A stretch of 64,000 nt of DNA from Prorocentrum cordatum (lineage: Eukaryota > Sar > Dinophyceae > Prorocentrales > Prorocentraceae): contig CAUYUJ010016699.1 of NCBI GenBank assembly GCA_963575745.1, positions 157,001 through 221,000 of the forward strand, read 5' to 3'. The stretch's first letter is position 1; each line of letters starts with the position of its first letter. The notes below the pieces were generated by a model. It was not told the DNA's origin, did not search any database, and saw only the letters and a program-made list of their open reading frames with translations. The translations under genes were made by a program, and so were the position numbers. Shown one piece after another: positions 31,867 to 40,240 of the stretch.

Positions 31867-31957
31867 CCGGTTGATCTCGTGAGCCAAAGGCTATGTCAGG
31901 AGACAAAGGGAGCGACAGGACGTGATCAACAAACATTTCTGCGCACGCGCTCCCATG
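31867..31957 (-). repeat. DIRS split repeat A1
   Basis: 91 bp, partner of A2. Its outer end GCTCCCATG meets the interrupted tail sequence ATCCGATAGCTTGG. Confidence 0.93.
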
Positions 31958-32189
31958 ATCCGATAGCTTGGCAGGTCTGGCCTCAACGTTCGGCCACATA
32001 GGCGCTTCCAAAAAAGCAGGGGGCGGCGGTGATTCGCCGCAGGCGTAGTCGATCCGCCGCCCCCTGTCGATTCATCGCAGGGGTGCCTGGCGTGCTGGAC
32101 TCTTTCGGTTTTGGTTTTGGTTCTTTTTCCAAACGAACTCCCCCTGGGGCTTCGGCCCGTTCCGACGGCCACCCGGAAGGCCTGCAATT
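31958..32189 (-). repeat. GGCC-family tail resumed after the DIRS insertion, plus dispersed segment
   Basis: ATCCGATAGCTTGGCAGGTC through GGTGATTCGCCGCAGGCG continues the tail broken at 25673. It runs directly into the dispersed segment at 32052-32186. Confidence 0.9.
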
Positions 32190-32450
32190 CTAATGTTTTT
32201 CGCTCCTGATGGCCCAACAAGATGGTCTCCAAGATGGCCGCGCTGGCCCAAGATGGCCTCCAAGATGGTCCAAGATGGCCTCCAAGTCCGCCCAAGATGG
32301 TCCAAGACGGCCTCCCATACGGCCCAAGAGAGTCCAACACGGCCGAAGACGGCCCCGGAGGCCCCCCCAGAGGCCTTCAAGACGACCCAAGAGGCCTCCA
32401 AGAGGTTCTCCAGGAGGGCCCGAAGAGGCCCAAATCCGCCGATCCGGCGT
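32190..32450 (-). repeat. GGCC-rich array, copy f
   Basis: CCAAGATGGCCT / CCAAGATGGTCC units. Ends GAGGCCCAAATCCGCCGA. Confidence 0.9.
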
Positions 32451-32649
32451 GTGAGTTTCAAGGAGTCTCAGCTACAGCCTCGAGGCTGAGCTTCAGCCTC
32501 TGGGGGGGTCGCCGGGGTGGCTCTGCCGGGGAAGGGGGGGTGGGGGGGGGGGGGGGGGTGCGAGTTTCCGGCGAACCCCGGGGCCGCTCCGGGGGAGTGG
32601 AAGATAGGGGGGGGGGGGGCGCCATGCTCCGCTTTTTCCGGCGCTTTGG
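32451..32649. repeat. G-run-rich sequence
   Basis: Several G runs of 8-18 (about 32536-32660) in GC-rich sequence; potential G-quadruplex former. No exon seen. Confidence 0.7.
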
Positions 32650-33220
32650 AGGAGGGGGGGGGCCCAAGAGACCCCCAAGGGGTTCCAAGAGGGCCCCGAG
32701 TCGCCGAAAAATCGCTCCAAGACGCCCGAGATGGCCTCCAGACGGCCCAAGGTGTCTCCAAGACGCCCCAAGAAGCTTCCAAGAGGCCTCCCAAGAGGGC
32801 CCCAAGAGGCCAGAATCGTTGATTTTCATTGGTTTTCTCAGGGTTTTTAGCGTTCTTGCCTTTTCGGGCGTCCGACGCTCGAAGACGGCCCAAGAGGCCC
32901 CCAAGTCCGTCCCAAGACGGCCCACGATGCTTCCAACACGGCCCAAGAGAGCCCCAAGACGGCCCAAGAGGGCCCCAAGACGGCCCAAGAGGGCCTCTGG
33001 ACAGCCCAAGAAGGCCCCAAGAGAGCCCCAAGAGGGGCCCAAGAGGGGGACCACGAACCGAAAGAACCGAGCTTTCCGCCCCAAGAGGCCCCCAGGAGGC
33101 CCCAAGAGACCCCCAAGGGGCCCCAAGAAGCCCACAAGAGGCCCAAAAGAGGTTCCAAGAGGCCCCAAAACAGCTCCCCAGAGGCCTCCAGACTGCCTCC
33201 GGCAGGCCCCCGGTTTCTTC
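32650..33220 (-). repeat. GGCC-rich array, copy g
   Basis: CCAAGACGGCCCAAGAGGGC arrays with an internal leader (GGTTTTCTCAGGGTTTTTAG) near 32832. Confidence 0.9.
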
Positions 33221-33384
33221 CGCGGCACCGCCCAGGGCGCCACCGGCAGGATGTCCTCCGTCTCATCGTTTTCCTTCAAGTTATCGCCTCTTCCTCATTC
33301 TCCTCCTCCTCCTCTGCGACCTCACTCCTATCCCTCAACGATCGCGTCACCGAGTGCCTCTTCTTTGAAACATCCTCGCTCTTC

Positions 33385-33660
33385 AAACGCACATCCATAC
33401 ACACATGCATACATACCTACATTTAAACACATTTGCATACATAGAAAAACAATCTTCCAGACATACATACTTACATTCACACACATACACACATATTATC
33501 ATACACACATACAAACATACATACAAACTAAATACATACATACGCGCACAAGCATACATACATACATACGTACCTACACACAGGCACACATGATCAATGC
33601 ATGCATACATGCATGCACGCGTACATACACACACATATATCGTGAAACTCACCGCGTGCT
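33385..33660. repeat. ACAT/CATA tetranucleotide tract
   Basis: (ACATACAC)n-type repeats with Tyr/Thr/His coding artefacts on both strands. Confidence 0.92.
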
Positions 33661-33710
33661 CGAAACTTGAGAGAGACCGCGGGAAGTCGAGAGAAGCCGC
33701 GGAACGAGGC

Positions 33711-33757
33711 CTCTACTACTACTACCACTACTACCACAACCACTACTACTACTACTA

Positions 33758-33792
<35 letters not shown>

Positions 33793-33842
33793 GCTACTAC
33801 TACTACTACTACTACTACTACTAATACTACTACTAGTACTAC
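33711..33842. repeat. (ACT)n microsatellite
   Basis: Nearly pure ACT with ACC and AAT variants. Confidence 0.97.
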
Positions 33843-34019
33843 AGGAGCGTTTCCCAACTAGTATGTGTGTGTGGGTGATGCTGTGTGCGCATGTCTGCGG
33901 CGCAGGTTAAGTGGTGTGACTGTGTGTGTGCGTTTGAGTGTGCGCCCATAATTTCTGCGTCTGGAGAATAACCCCGAGCGACCCGGATCGGCGGCACTGG
34001 CCGAAGGCCACTACAATCA
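33843..34019. other. Unassigned GT-rich intron sequence
   Basis: GTGTGTG-rich sequence, then unassigned up to the first array leader. Confidence 0.4.
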
Positions 34020-35211
34020 CTGATGTTCCTTAGGTTTTTGAAGGATTGTCGCATTCGTTTCTTCTCGGCATTCCGACGACCCGCGACGGCCCAAGAAGCC
34101 CCAAAGATCGCTCCCACAGCGCCCTAGAGGCCTCCAATACGGTCTCGGACTGCCCAAGAGGCCCCCAGGACGGCCCCAAGATGGTACAAAAACAACCCAA
34201 GAGGCATCCAAGACGCCCAAGATGGCCTCTGAGACTGGAGCACCCCAAGGGGGCCCCAAATCGGCCCAGAAAGGCCCCCCAAAACGGCTTCCGACGGCGT
34301 CAGACGGGCCAGGAGCCCACCAAGATGGCCGAAGTTGTCTCGAAACTGGCCCAAGACGGCCCAAGAGGCCTCCAAGAGGGCCTCCAGGAAGGCCAGAAAA
34401 AGGCAAAAAACATTAATTTCCCATAGGTTTTCGAAGGATTTTGACATTTGCTTCGTTTCGGCCTTCCAACGGCCCGGTACGGCCCAAGCGCCCCCAAAGA
34501 TCGTCCAAGGATCGCCCGTGAGGCCTCCAAGATGGCCCCAGAACGGCCCAAGAGGCCCCCAAGACGGCCCCAAGAGGCTCCCAAGACGGCCCAGGAGGCT
34601 TTTAAGACGCCCAAGATGGCCCCCAAGACGGCCCTGGAGCAGTCCAAGAAGGCCCCAAGTCGGCTCAGAGAGGCCCCCCAAACGGCTTCCGACGGCGTCG
34701 GGCGGGCCAGGGGCCCACCAAGACGGCCGAAGATGGAGCTAAGATGGCCCAAGAGGCCTCCAAGAGGGCCTCCAGGAAGGCCCGAAAAGGCCAACATCAT
34801 TGATTTCCCATTAGTTTTTGAAGGATTGTGGCATTTGCTTGTTTTCGGCCTTCCAACGGCCCGAGACGGCCCAAGTGCCCCCAAAGATCGCCCAAGAGGC
34901 CCAAGACGGTCCCAAGAGGCCTCCAAGACGGCCGAAGAGGCCTCTAAGACGCTGAGGATGGCCTCCAAGACGGCCCAAGAGCCCTCCAAGACGTCCTCCA
35001 AGAAGACCCGAAAGGGTCAAAATGGCCTCCAGGCGGCCAAGATGACCTTCAAGATGCCCACGGGTTCCCCGAAGGCTTTCCAAACCAATTCGGGGAACAC
35101 ATGGTCCGATAGCTTGGCAGGTCTGGCCTCAACGTTCGGCCACATAGGCGCTTCCACCAAGGTAGGGGGCGGCGGTGATTCGCCGTAGGCGTCTTCGATA
35201 GGTACTGCTTT
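34020..35211 (-). repeat. GGCC-rich array, copy h: three higher-order units plus intact tail
   Basis: Three tandem units of about 390 bp (GAAGGATT boxes at about 34041, 34434 and 34821), each a leader, CCAAGACGGCCC 12-mers and an end GAAGGCC(A)GAAAA. The tail at 35050-35190 is uninterrupted: GAAGGCTTTCCAAACCAATT, CGGGGAACACATGGTCCGAT, to GATTCGCCGTAGGCGTCTTC. CATG at 35100-35103 is the position occupied by the DIRS element in the other copy. Confidence 0.93.
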
Positions 35212-35325
35212 TTGGCGGCGCGCAAAAGGGGGTACAGGGCAGGGGGAAGGCTTCTTAGAAGGAGGTTGCAGGGGTGCTTCTAAGAAGCCCTCCCCCATCC
35301 CCCTGCCCCCTCTGCGCGCCGCCAA
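35212..35325. mobile_element. Fold-back element abutting the S5 splice donor
   Basis: 114 bp with arms of about 48 bp, TTGGCGGCGCGCA ... GGCTTCTTAGAA against the reverse complement TTGGCGGCGCGCAGAGGGGG ... GGCTTCTTAGAA. On the minus strand the intron is G plus the element, so the first T of the element supplies the T of the GT donor (AAG, then G-TTGGCGG). Confidence 0.9.
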
Positions 35326-35326
35326 C

Positions 35327-35449
35327 CTTTGCGGGGGTCATGTTTCTGTCCAGATGCTCGTCCACCCAGGTGTGGCCCCCGCTGCTGGTGCCCACGAGGT
35401 ACCACACGCAGGCCGCCCAGTGGGTGATGCTGAGGAGCATGAAGAGCAC
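35327..35449 (-). CDS. K+ channel exon: S5 and turret
   Basis: 41 codons, VLFMLLSITHWAACVWYLVG then TSSGGHTWVDEHLDRN and MTPAK. HWxACxWY is the signature of S5 in the EAG/CNG/KCNH superfamily, and HTWVDEH resembles the S5-pore turret of protist members. The acceptor is CTTGGCAG before GTG and the donor AAG followed by GT. Confidence 0.93.
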
Positions 35450-35490
35450 CTGCCAAGGTGCCACGGTACAACGCAATCCCTAGTACGGTA

Positions 35491-35719
35491 GAGGCTTCCC
35501 AGATGGGGTCGGAGTAGATGGGCTCGGAGGATCGCGCGGTATCGCCGATACATCGGCGATACATCGCAGCTGCATCAGCGATGCATCGACGACATCGGCG
35601 ATGCATCGGCGACGCCAGCGTGGAGAACATCGGTCTTCGCATCGAGCCGCATTGCCGATGCATCGGCGATGTTGCGCGATCCTCCGACCCCATCTGCTCG
35701 AATCCCATCTGGGAGGCCT
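35491..35719. mobile_element. Palindromic MITE with ATCGGCGAT core, copy 1
   Basis: Arms of about 66 bp: AGGCTTCCCAGATGGGGTCG...GGATCGCGCGGTATCGCCG against the reverse complement AGGCCTCCCAGATGGG...GGATCGCGCAACATCGCCG. The interior is full of GCCGATGCATCGGC-type palindromes. Confidence 0.9.
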
Positions 35720-36288
35720 GGATACGGTCCCCTTGGGTCGGTGTTCCATGGTCTCCTGGGCCGCCTCGGGGCCCGCGGCGAAGAACCGCTCACGCCGGGG
35801 TCCAACGCGCCGACGTCGGAGGCCCGGGAAGGGGCGGGGAACGGGGGGGGGGCCTTCGAAGTAGGCCCACACCACATGTCACTGAGGGGAAGATAACTCT
35901 TGAGCACAGCCGAAGGGGAAATGTGGCAACATGAGGGTGAGGTTGGGTGCATCCAGGGGAGGATTGGGGACGGTGGACGGGGATTGGCCCAGGGAGACAG
36001 GTGGAGGGCAGCGGGGGCAGTAAAGCAGGGGCGCCCCGGACCTCGGAAGGACGGGGATGGGCGGAGGGGGACAGGGGGGGAGGTGAGGGGGGGTATAATG
36101 GGCAGTGGGGGGGCGCCCGGAGCTCGGACGACTCGGTGTCTTCGAGTCGCGGGCTCTTGGACCTGCCGACCGCTTCCCTGGGGCCTGGTTGTCATCCCCA
36201 GTTGTAATTCGCGCGGCCCTGGGCCAGGAAGCGGCGCGCCCTGAGGCCTGCAGAGGAGGCAACGGGGGAAGCGGCTCAGGATCCACAC

Positions 36289-36491
36289 TCTAGGCCTCAC
36301 AAGTGGGGTCTGAGTAATGGGGTCGAAGGATCGCTCCGCATCGCCGATGAATCGGCGATGCGGCTCGATGCGGAGCCCGATTTTCTCCACGTCGACGGCG
36401 CCGATGCATGGCCGATCCATCGAGGATGCACTGGCGATGCGGCGCGATCCTCCGACCCCATCTGCTCGGACTTCATTTTAGGGGCCTCTAC
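36289..36491. mobile_element. Palindromic MITE with ATCGGCGAT core, copy 2
   Basis: Same terminal words (GGATCGCGCCGCATCGCC in reverse complement; CCGACCCCATCTGCTCG) and the same inner CGATGCGGCTCGATGCGGAG. More diverged than copy 1. Confidence 0.85.
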
Positions 36492-36853
36492 ACATTCAGT
36501 CAGCCCAGCAAGCGCTGGCTGGCGGCAAACACCAGATGGTGTTCGTGCGACTGCGCCGTGCATTGCCGGCAGAAAACTCGTCGTTCGTCAATCATTCGTT
36601 GACCGATTGCTTGATTGCTCTCCCCCCTCATCTCCCCAGACATCCGATGCCGTGATTGTTTTCGCAACGTGGATCCCCAGAGGTCTGGACCCCTTCCCTG
36701 GGACCAGCTTTTGACCTTGAGTATCTTCTTCCTGGCCCCGGGGCCCTGGACGAGCCCCCAAAGGCCGAGAACCGCCCGAAACCTTCCGTGCTGATTTTTC
36801 CTCCGCAGCGCGAGGACGTCAGGGTTTTCCCAGGTGTGGCAGGGGGATGGCGC

Positions 36854-36994
36854 CTTCAGAACGCCGACGGCGAAGCTCAGCGACGGGTTCTCCTCCAAGA
36901 AGATCTCCAGCCGGCTGCCCACGAGGCCCAGCCGCAGCAGCCGGACGCACCGCGCTATGCGCGCCACGCGCAGGGAGCGGAGCGCCTTCGAGGA
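36854..36994 (-). CDS. K+ channel exon: S4 voltage sensor and S4-S5 linker
   Basis: 47 codons: SSKALRSLRVARIARCVRLL then RLGLVGSRLEIFLEENPS and LSFAVGVLK. Basic residues every third position (K, R, R, R, R, R, R) define the voltage-sensing S4; the rest is the S4-S5 linker leading into S5. The acceptor is CCTCTGCAG before TCC and the donor AAG followed by GC. Confidence 0.93.
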
Positions 36995-38082
36995 CTGCAG
37001 AGGGGCCAGGGGCGAGGGCGAGCGGGGATCGCGCGCGCGGGGGGGGCCGCCTCTTGCCATCGCTCGGCCGTCCATTCCCCGTGCATGTTTCGGTTTCGTG
37101 CGAGTTTTCCGCAAGGTGATCCAAGATGTTCCTCGCCGCGAGAAGAGCACACGTCTGAGCGATGCCAAGACCATCTACGGTCGGGAACTTGTGCTTAGCG
37201 TGTCGTGGCGGCGGCCATGGCGACGCGCTGTGCCTTGCGGGCGGGCAGCGCGTCGCTCCGCTCCGAAAGGCTCCAGACGTTGACGCTCTGGGACTAGGAC
37301 GCGGATGGCGTGTCGCGCCGAGGCGTGGTGGGCCAGAACTGGCGTCGCGACACTCTTTGCCAAAGCTACTGACCGTGGGTCAGCTCGCTGCAGCGGAGCA
37401 AGAGATACCGATAGTTACCGGTGCTTGTCCTGGAGGGCCCTCGTCGCCACGGCTGCATTCCCTCAGGAATTCGTGTCAGACTGCCGCCCGGGAGAGGTCC
37501 AGGGAACAGCGGCTTCGGTGCCTCGTCGTCCTCCCGTAACTCAGCGCATCGCGCGCCGCGATGCGCGACGCGCCGTCACCTTCGCACCCTCGCACCGCCG
37601 CCCTGGAGAAGTGCGCCCCTCCAGCCCAGGTCGTGACGTGCGCGGAGCGCGATCGTCTCTGCGCCCCTCGGGCTGACATGCAGGCGATCAGAGCCTGCCT
37701 GCTCCGGCTGGCAGGCCCCGCGCCCCGCGCGCGGCCATCCTGGAGGCTGGCAACTCCCCAGAGATCCGCTGGCCGACTTACCCCCCTGGGCGACGATACT
37801 GACCTCGGGCTCCTCCTCCCGATGCCGCCACTCCCCAGACACTGGGGGTGCGTTATGACCAGAATCTCGAGGAAAGTCCAGCCGTAGCGACGAAGGCCTC
37901 CCAGCAAAAACACAAAGAGCCGAAACCACGGAGGGGTAGCGGTATCCACATAGATCCGATGTCTTGAATTTTCCCAACCATCCTGTGGTGTTGGGTCCTC
38001 CTTTTGAAGAAACAACGCCCCGCGTTCCTCACTCCTCCTTCCTCCTTCCCTTCTCCCGTCACCCCCCTCACTTTGGCACACC

Positions 38083-39350
38083 CCTCAAACGTTTCGTGGC
38101 CCCATAGGGAGCTCCACCGAAGGTCCCAGTGGCGCAGTTCGCATGCGGTTCCCCTGCCCAGTACAGCGTTTCGTAGCCCCAGAGGGAGCTCCACCGAAGG
38201 TCTCAGTGCCGCAGTTCGCATGCGGTTCCCGCGCCGAGTGCAACGTTTCGTGGACCCAGCAGGGGGCTCCTCCAAAGGTCGCAGTGGCGCAGTTCGCATG
38301 TGGTTCCCCTGCCCAGTACAGCGTTTCGTGGCCCCATAGGGAGCTCCACCGAAGGTCCCAGTGGCGCAGTTCGCATGCGGTTCCCATGCCTTTCCCCCGC
38401 CAAGTACAGCGTTTCGTGGCCCTAGAGGGAGCTCCACCGAAGGCCCCAGTGTCGCAGTTCGTGGGCGGTTCCCCCACCGAGTACAGCGTTTCGTGGCCCC
38501 ATAGGGAGCTCCACCGAAGGTCCCAGTGGCGCAGTTCGCATGCGGTTCCCCGGCCCCGTACAGTGTTCCGTGGCCCCATGGGAGCTCCACCGAAGGTCCC
38601 AGTGGCGCAGTTCGCATGCGGTTCCCCTGCCCAGTACAACGTTTCGTGGCCCTAGAGGGAGCCCCACCGAAGGTCGCAGTGGCGCAGTTCGCATGCGGTT
38701 CCCGCGCCCAGTGCAACGTTTCGTGGAAGGGGGCCAAAGGTCGCAGTGGCGCAGTTCGCATGCGTCTCCCCCACCCAGTACAACGTTTCGTGGTCCCATA
38801 GGGAACTCCACCAAAGGTCCCAGTGGCGCAGTTCGCATGGGTGTCCCCCGCCCAGTACAGCGTTTCGTGGCCCCATAGGGAGCTCCACCGAAGGTCCCAG
38901 TGGCGCAGTTCGCAGGCGGTGCCCCCGCCCAGTGCAGCGTTTTGTGGCCCCAGAAGGGGGCTCCACCAAAGGTCGCAGTGGCGCAGTTCGCGTGCGGTTC
39001 CCCCGCCCAGTACAGCGTTTCGTGGCCCTAGAGAAAGCTCCACCGAAGGTCCCAGTGTCGCAACCCGCATGCGTCCCCCCCACCCAATACGAAGTTCCGT
39101 GGCCCCAGAATGGAGCTCCACCGAAGGTGCCAGCTGCGCAGTTCGCATGCGTCTCCCCCACCCAGTACAGCCTTTCCCATACGGAGCTCCACCGAAGGTC
39201 CCAGTGGAGCAGCCCGCATGCGTCTCCCCCGCCCAGTGCAACTTTTCGTGGCCCCATAGAGAGCTCAACCGAAGGTCGCAGTGGCGCAGTTCGCGTGCGG
39301 TTCCCCCGCCCAGTAGAGCGTTTCGTGGCCCTAGAGGGCGCTCCACAGAA
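38083..39350. repeat. 77-bp minisatellite, about 16 copies
   Basis: Unit: GTTTCGTGGCCCCATAGGGA, GCTCCACCGAAGGTCCCAGT, GGCGCAGTTCGCATGCGG, TTCCCCTGCCCAGTACA. Early starts at 38091, 38168, 38245 and 38323. Because 77 is not a multiple of three, each frame cycles through all three unit frames, and every one lacks stops. This produces frames of up to about 500 codons on the minus strand and nearly 290 on the plus strand. Confidence 0.96.
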
Positions 39351-39599
39351 GACGATACGCACAATTACGGTACTCACAACTGCATATGGTTGGGTTGTTG
39401 CTAGGCTAATTGCAATACGGGGCCCCGGGTTCTCCAAACCCTTTGCCCAGGACTTGGTCTCCGTCCCAAGCCGGTCTTTGGCGGCCCCGTGGCCAGGCGA
39501 GGGCCCGTGGAGGCCGAAAACGGCGGATACCCTCCGTCTTGATTTTTCAATGCGCTGTCTGGGTCCTCCGCAAGCACTGCACGTTCCTTCCCTCGCGTC

Positions 39600-39786
39600 T
39601 CCCTCGGGGGAGTGACAAGGAGAAGGCCTTCTCAGAAGGCGGCGGGACTTCTCAGAGGCCCTCGCGCCTTCTGAAGAGTTTTCAGCGTCGTCGGGGAGAG
39701 CTTAGAAAACTTGTCAGAAGGCTGGGGAACTTCCGAGTCTTCTGAGAAGGCCCGCCCCTTCTCACTTCCCCCGGGCTCGCCGCCGA
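39600..39786. mobile_element. Fold-back MITE, AGTGAGAAGG family, copy 3
   Basis: Internal text (CTTCTCAGAAGGCGGCGGGA) matches copies 2 and 4. The right terminus GGGCTCGCCGCCGA is intact; the left terminus is degraded. Confidence 0.85.
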
Positions 39787-40009
39787 GGTCAGACGTGTCT
39801 CCAGAAGCTTGTCACGACTGTGCCCACGAGGTTACCTGAACAGGTTCTAACTCCCGAGCGGGCCACCTGCGAACAACATGGTACGCCAAGTTTGCGCCTC
39901 CGGCTTGGCTTGTCGTGGGAACGAGTTGCCTTCCAAGGAAGGTCCTACCAGGAAGGTCGTGCGGCGCAACCTTCTAAGTGCTCCCATTCGCGCCATCCCC
40001 GCTCGCCAC

Positions 40010-40138
40010 GCCCCCCCGATAGCGGGTGTCGAGCCAGTCCCAGGGTATGGCGGCGACGAAGTCGACATAGAACCAGCACTTCAAATACCTCCTCGCGATC
40101 TTTCCAGGGTCTGTCACTAGCTTCTGCGTCGTCTCATC
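40010..40138 (-). CDS. K+ channel exon: S3
   Basis: 43 codons: DETTQKLVTDPGKIARRY then LKCWFYVDFVAAIPWDWLD and TRYRGG. IAxxYLxxWFxxDxxAxIPWDW is the diagnostic pre-S3/S3 sequence of EAG/CNG-like channels. The acceptor is AACTCCAG before GAT and the donor GGC followed by GT, giving phase 0 with S4. Confidence 0.95.
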
Positions 40139-40240
40139 CTGGAGTTTTTTTCACTTAGCATGGCTAGGCGGCGGGGGGGTATGGGTGAGGAACTGAAAGA
40201 GCGCAAAACAAGTGTAATCATGATGCAGGAAAGGAGCATC
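40139..40240 (-). other. K+ channel intron, 102 bp
   Basis: Shortest intron found: GA at the donor and CTCCAG at the acceptor on the minus strand. Confidence 0.85.

Larger units (their letters stand above)
25674..31957 (-). mobile_element. DIRS-order retroelement (PAT/Ngaro-type split direct repeats), degenerate
   Basis: 6.28-kb minus-strand element. In its own sense it reads A1 (31957-31867), coding body, B1 (25986-25906), A2 (25909-25819), B2 (25754-25674). A1/A2 are 91 bp with about 6 differences; B1/B2 are 81 bp with 6 differences. This A1-ORFs-B1-A2-B2 layout is the known split-direct-repeat structure of PAT/Ngaro-like DIRS elements. The body carries reverse transcriptase, an RNase-H-like motif, tyrosine recombinase and a methyltransferase-like domain in broken frames. 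CATG is shared at both outer ends, with no longer duplication, as expected for tyrosine-recombinase integration. Repeat divergence and frameshifts suggest an old, inactive copy. Confidence 0.9.
22931..35326 (-). other. 12.4-kb K+ channel intron hosting a DIRS-like element
   Basis: The largest intron, between the S5 and pore exons. From low to high coordinate: two fold-back elements (23.1-23.6 kb), unassigned sequence, fold-back 24183-24332, GGCC arrays, the DIRS-like element (25674-31957), further arrays and microsatellites, and a fold-back element touching the S5 splice donor. Confidence 0.8.
35450..36853 (-). other. K+ channel intron with two copies of a palindromic MITE
   Basis: 1.4-kb intron. 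MITE copies at 35491-35719 and 36289-36491. Between them GC-rich unassigned sequence with G runs, including AGGGGGGGAGGTGAGGGGGG-type stretches. Confidence 0.75.
36995..40009 (-). other. K+ channel intron with 77-bp minisatellite
   Basis: 3.0-kb intron. It holds unassigned GC-rich sequence (36995-38082), the 77-bp array (38083-39350) and a fold-back MITE (39600-39786). A minus frame near 37890 (WFRLFVFLLGG) is hydrophobic but has no place in the channel order. Confidence 0.75.

Noticed and set aside
25674-31957. Classification as an LTR retrotransposon because of terminal direct repeats
   Set aside because: The repeats are split (A1...B1-A2-B2) and only 81-91 bp, a tyrosine-recombinase-like region is present, and no DDE integrase or protease is seen. 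DIRS order fits better.
32222-33670. 482-codon plus frame, and collagen-like minus frames, across GGCC arrays
   Set aside because: The 12-bp period keeps all frames open. Similar peptides arise at every array on both strands, so they are repeat artefacts.
37860-37990. Hydrophobic minus frame (WFRLFVFLLGG) as an S-segment exon
   Set aside because: It lies between the S3 and S4 exons, where no further transmembrane segment belongs.
38083-39350. CRISPR-like regular repeat array
   Set aside because: There are no unique spacers between repeats: the whole 77-bp unit repeats. The genome context is eukaryotic.
37853-39364. About 500-codon minus frame and overlapping plus frames
   Set aside because: Explained by the 77-bp minisatellite, which lacks stops. 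It lies inside a K+ channel intron and has no non-repeat domain.
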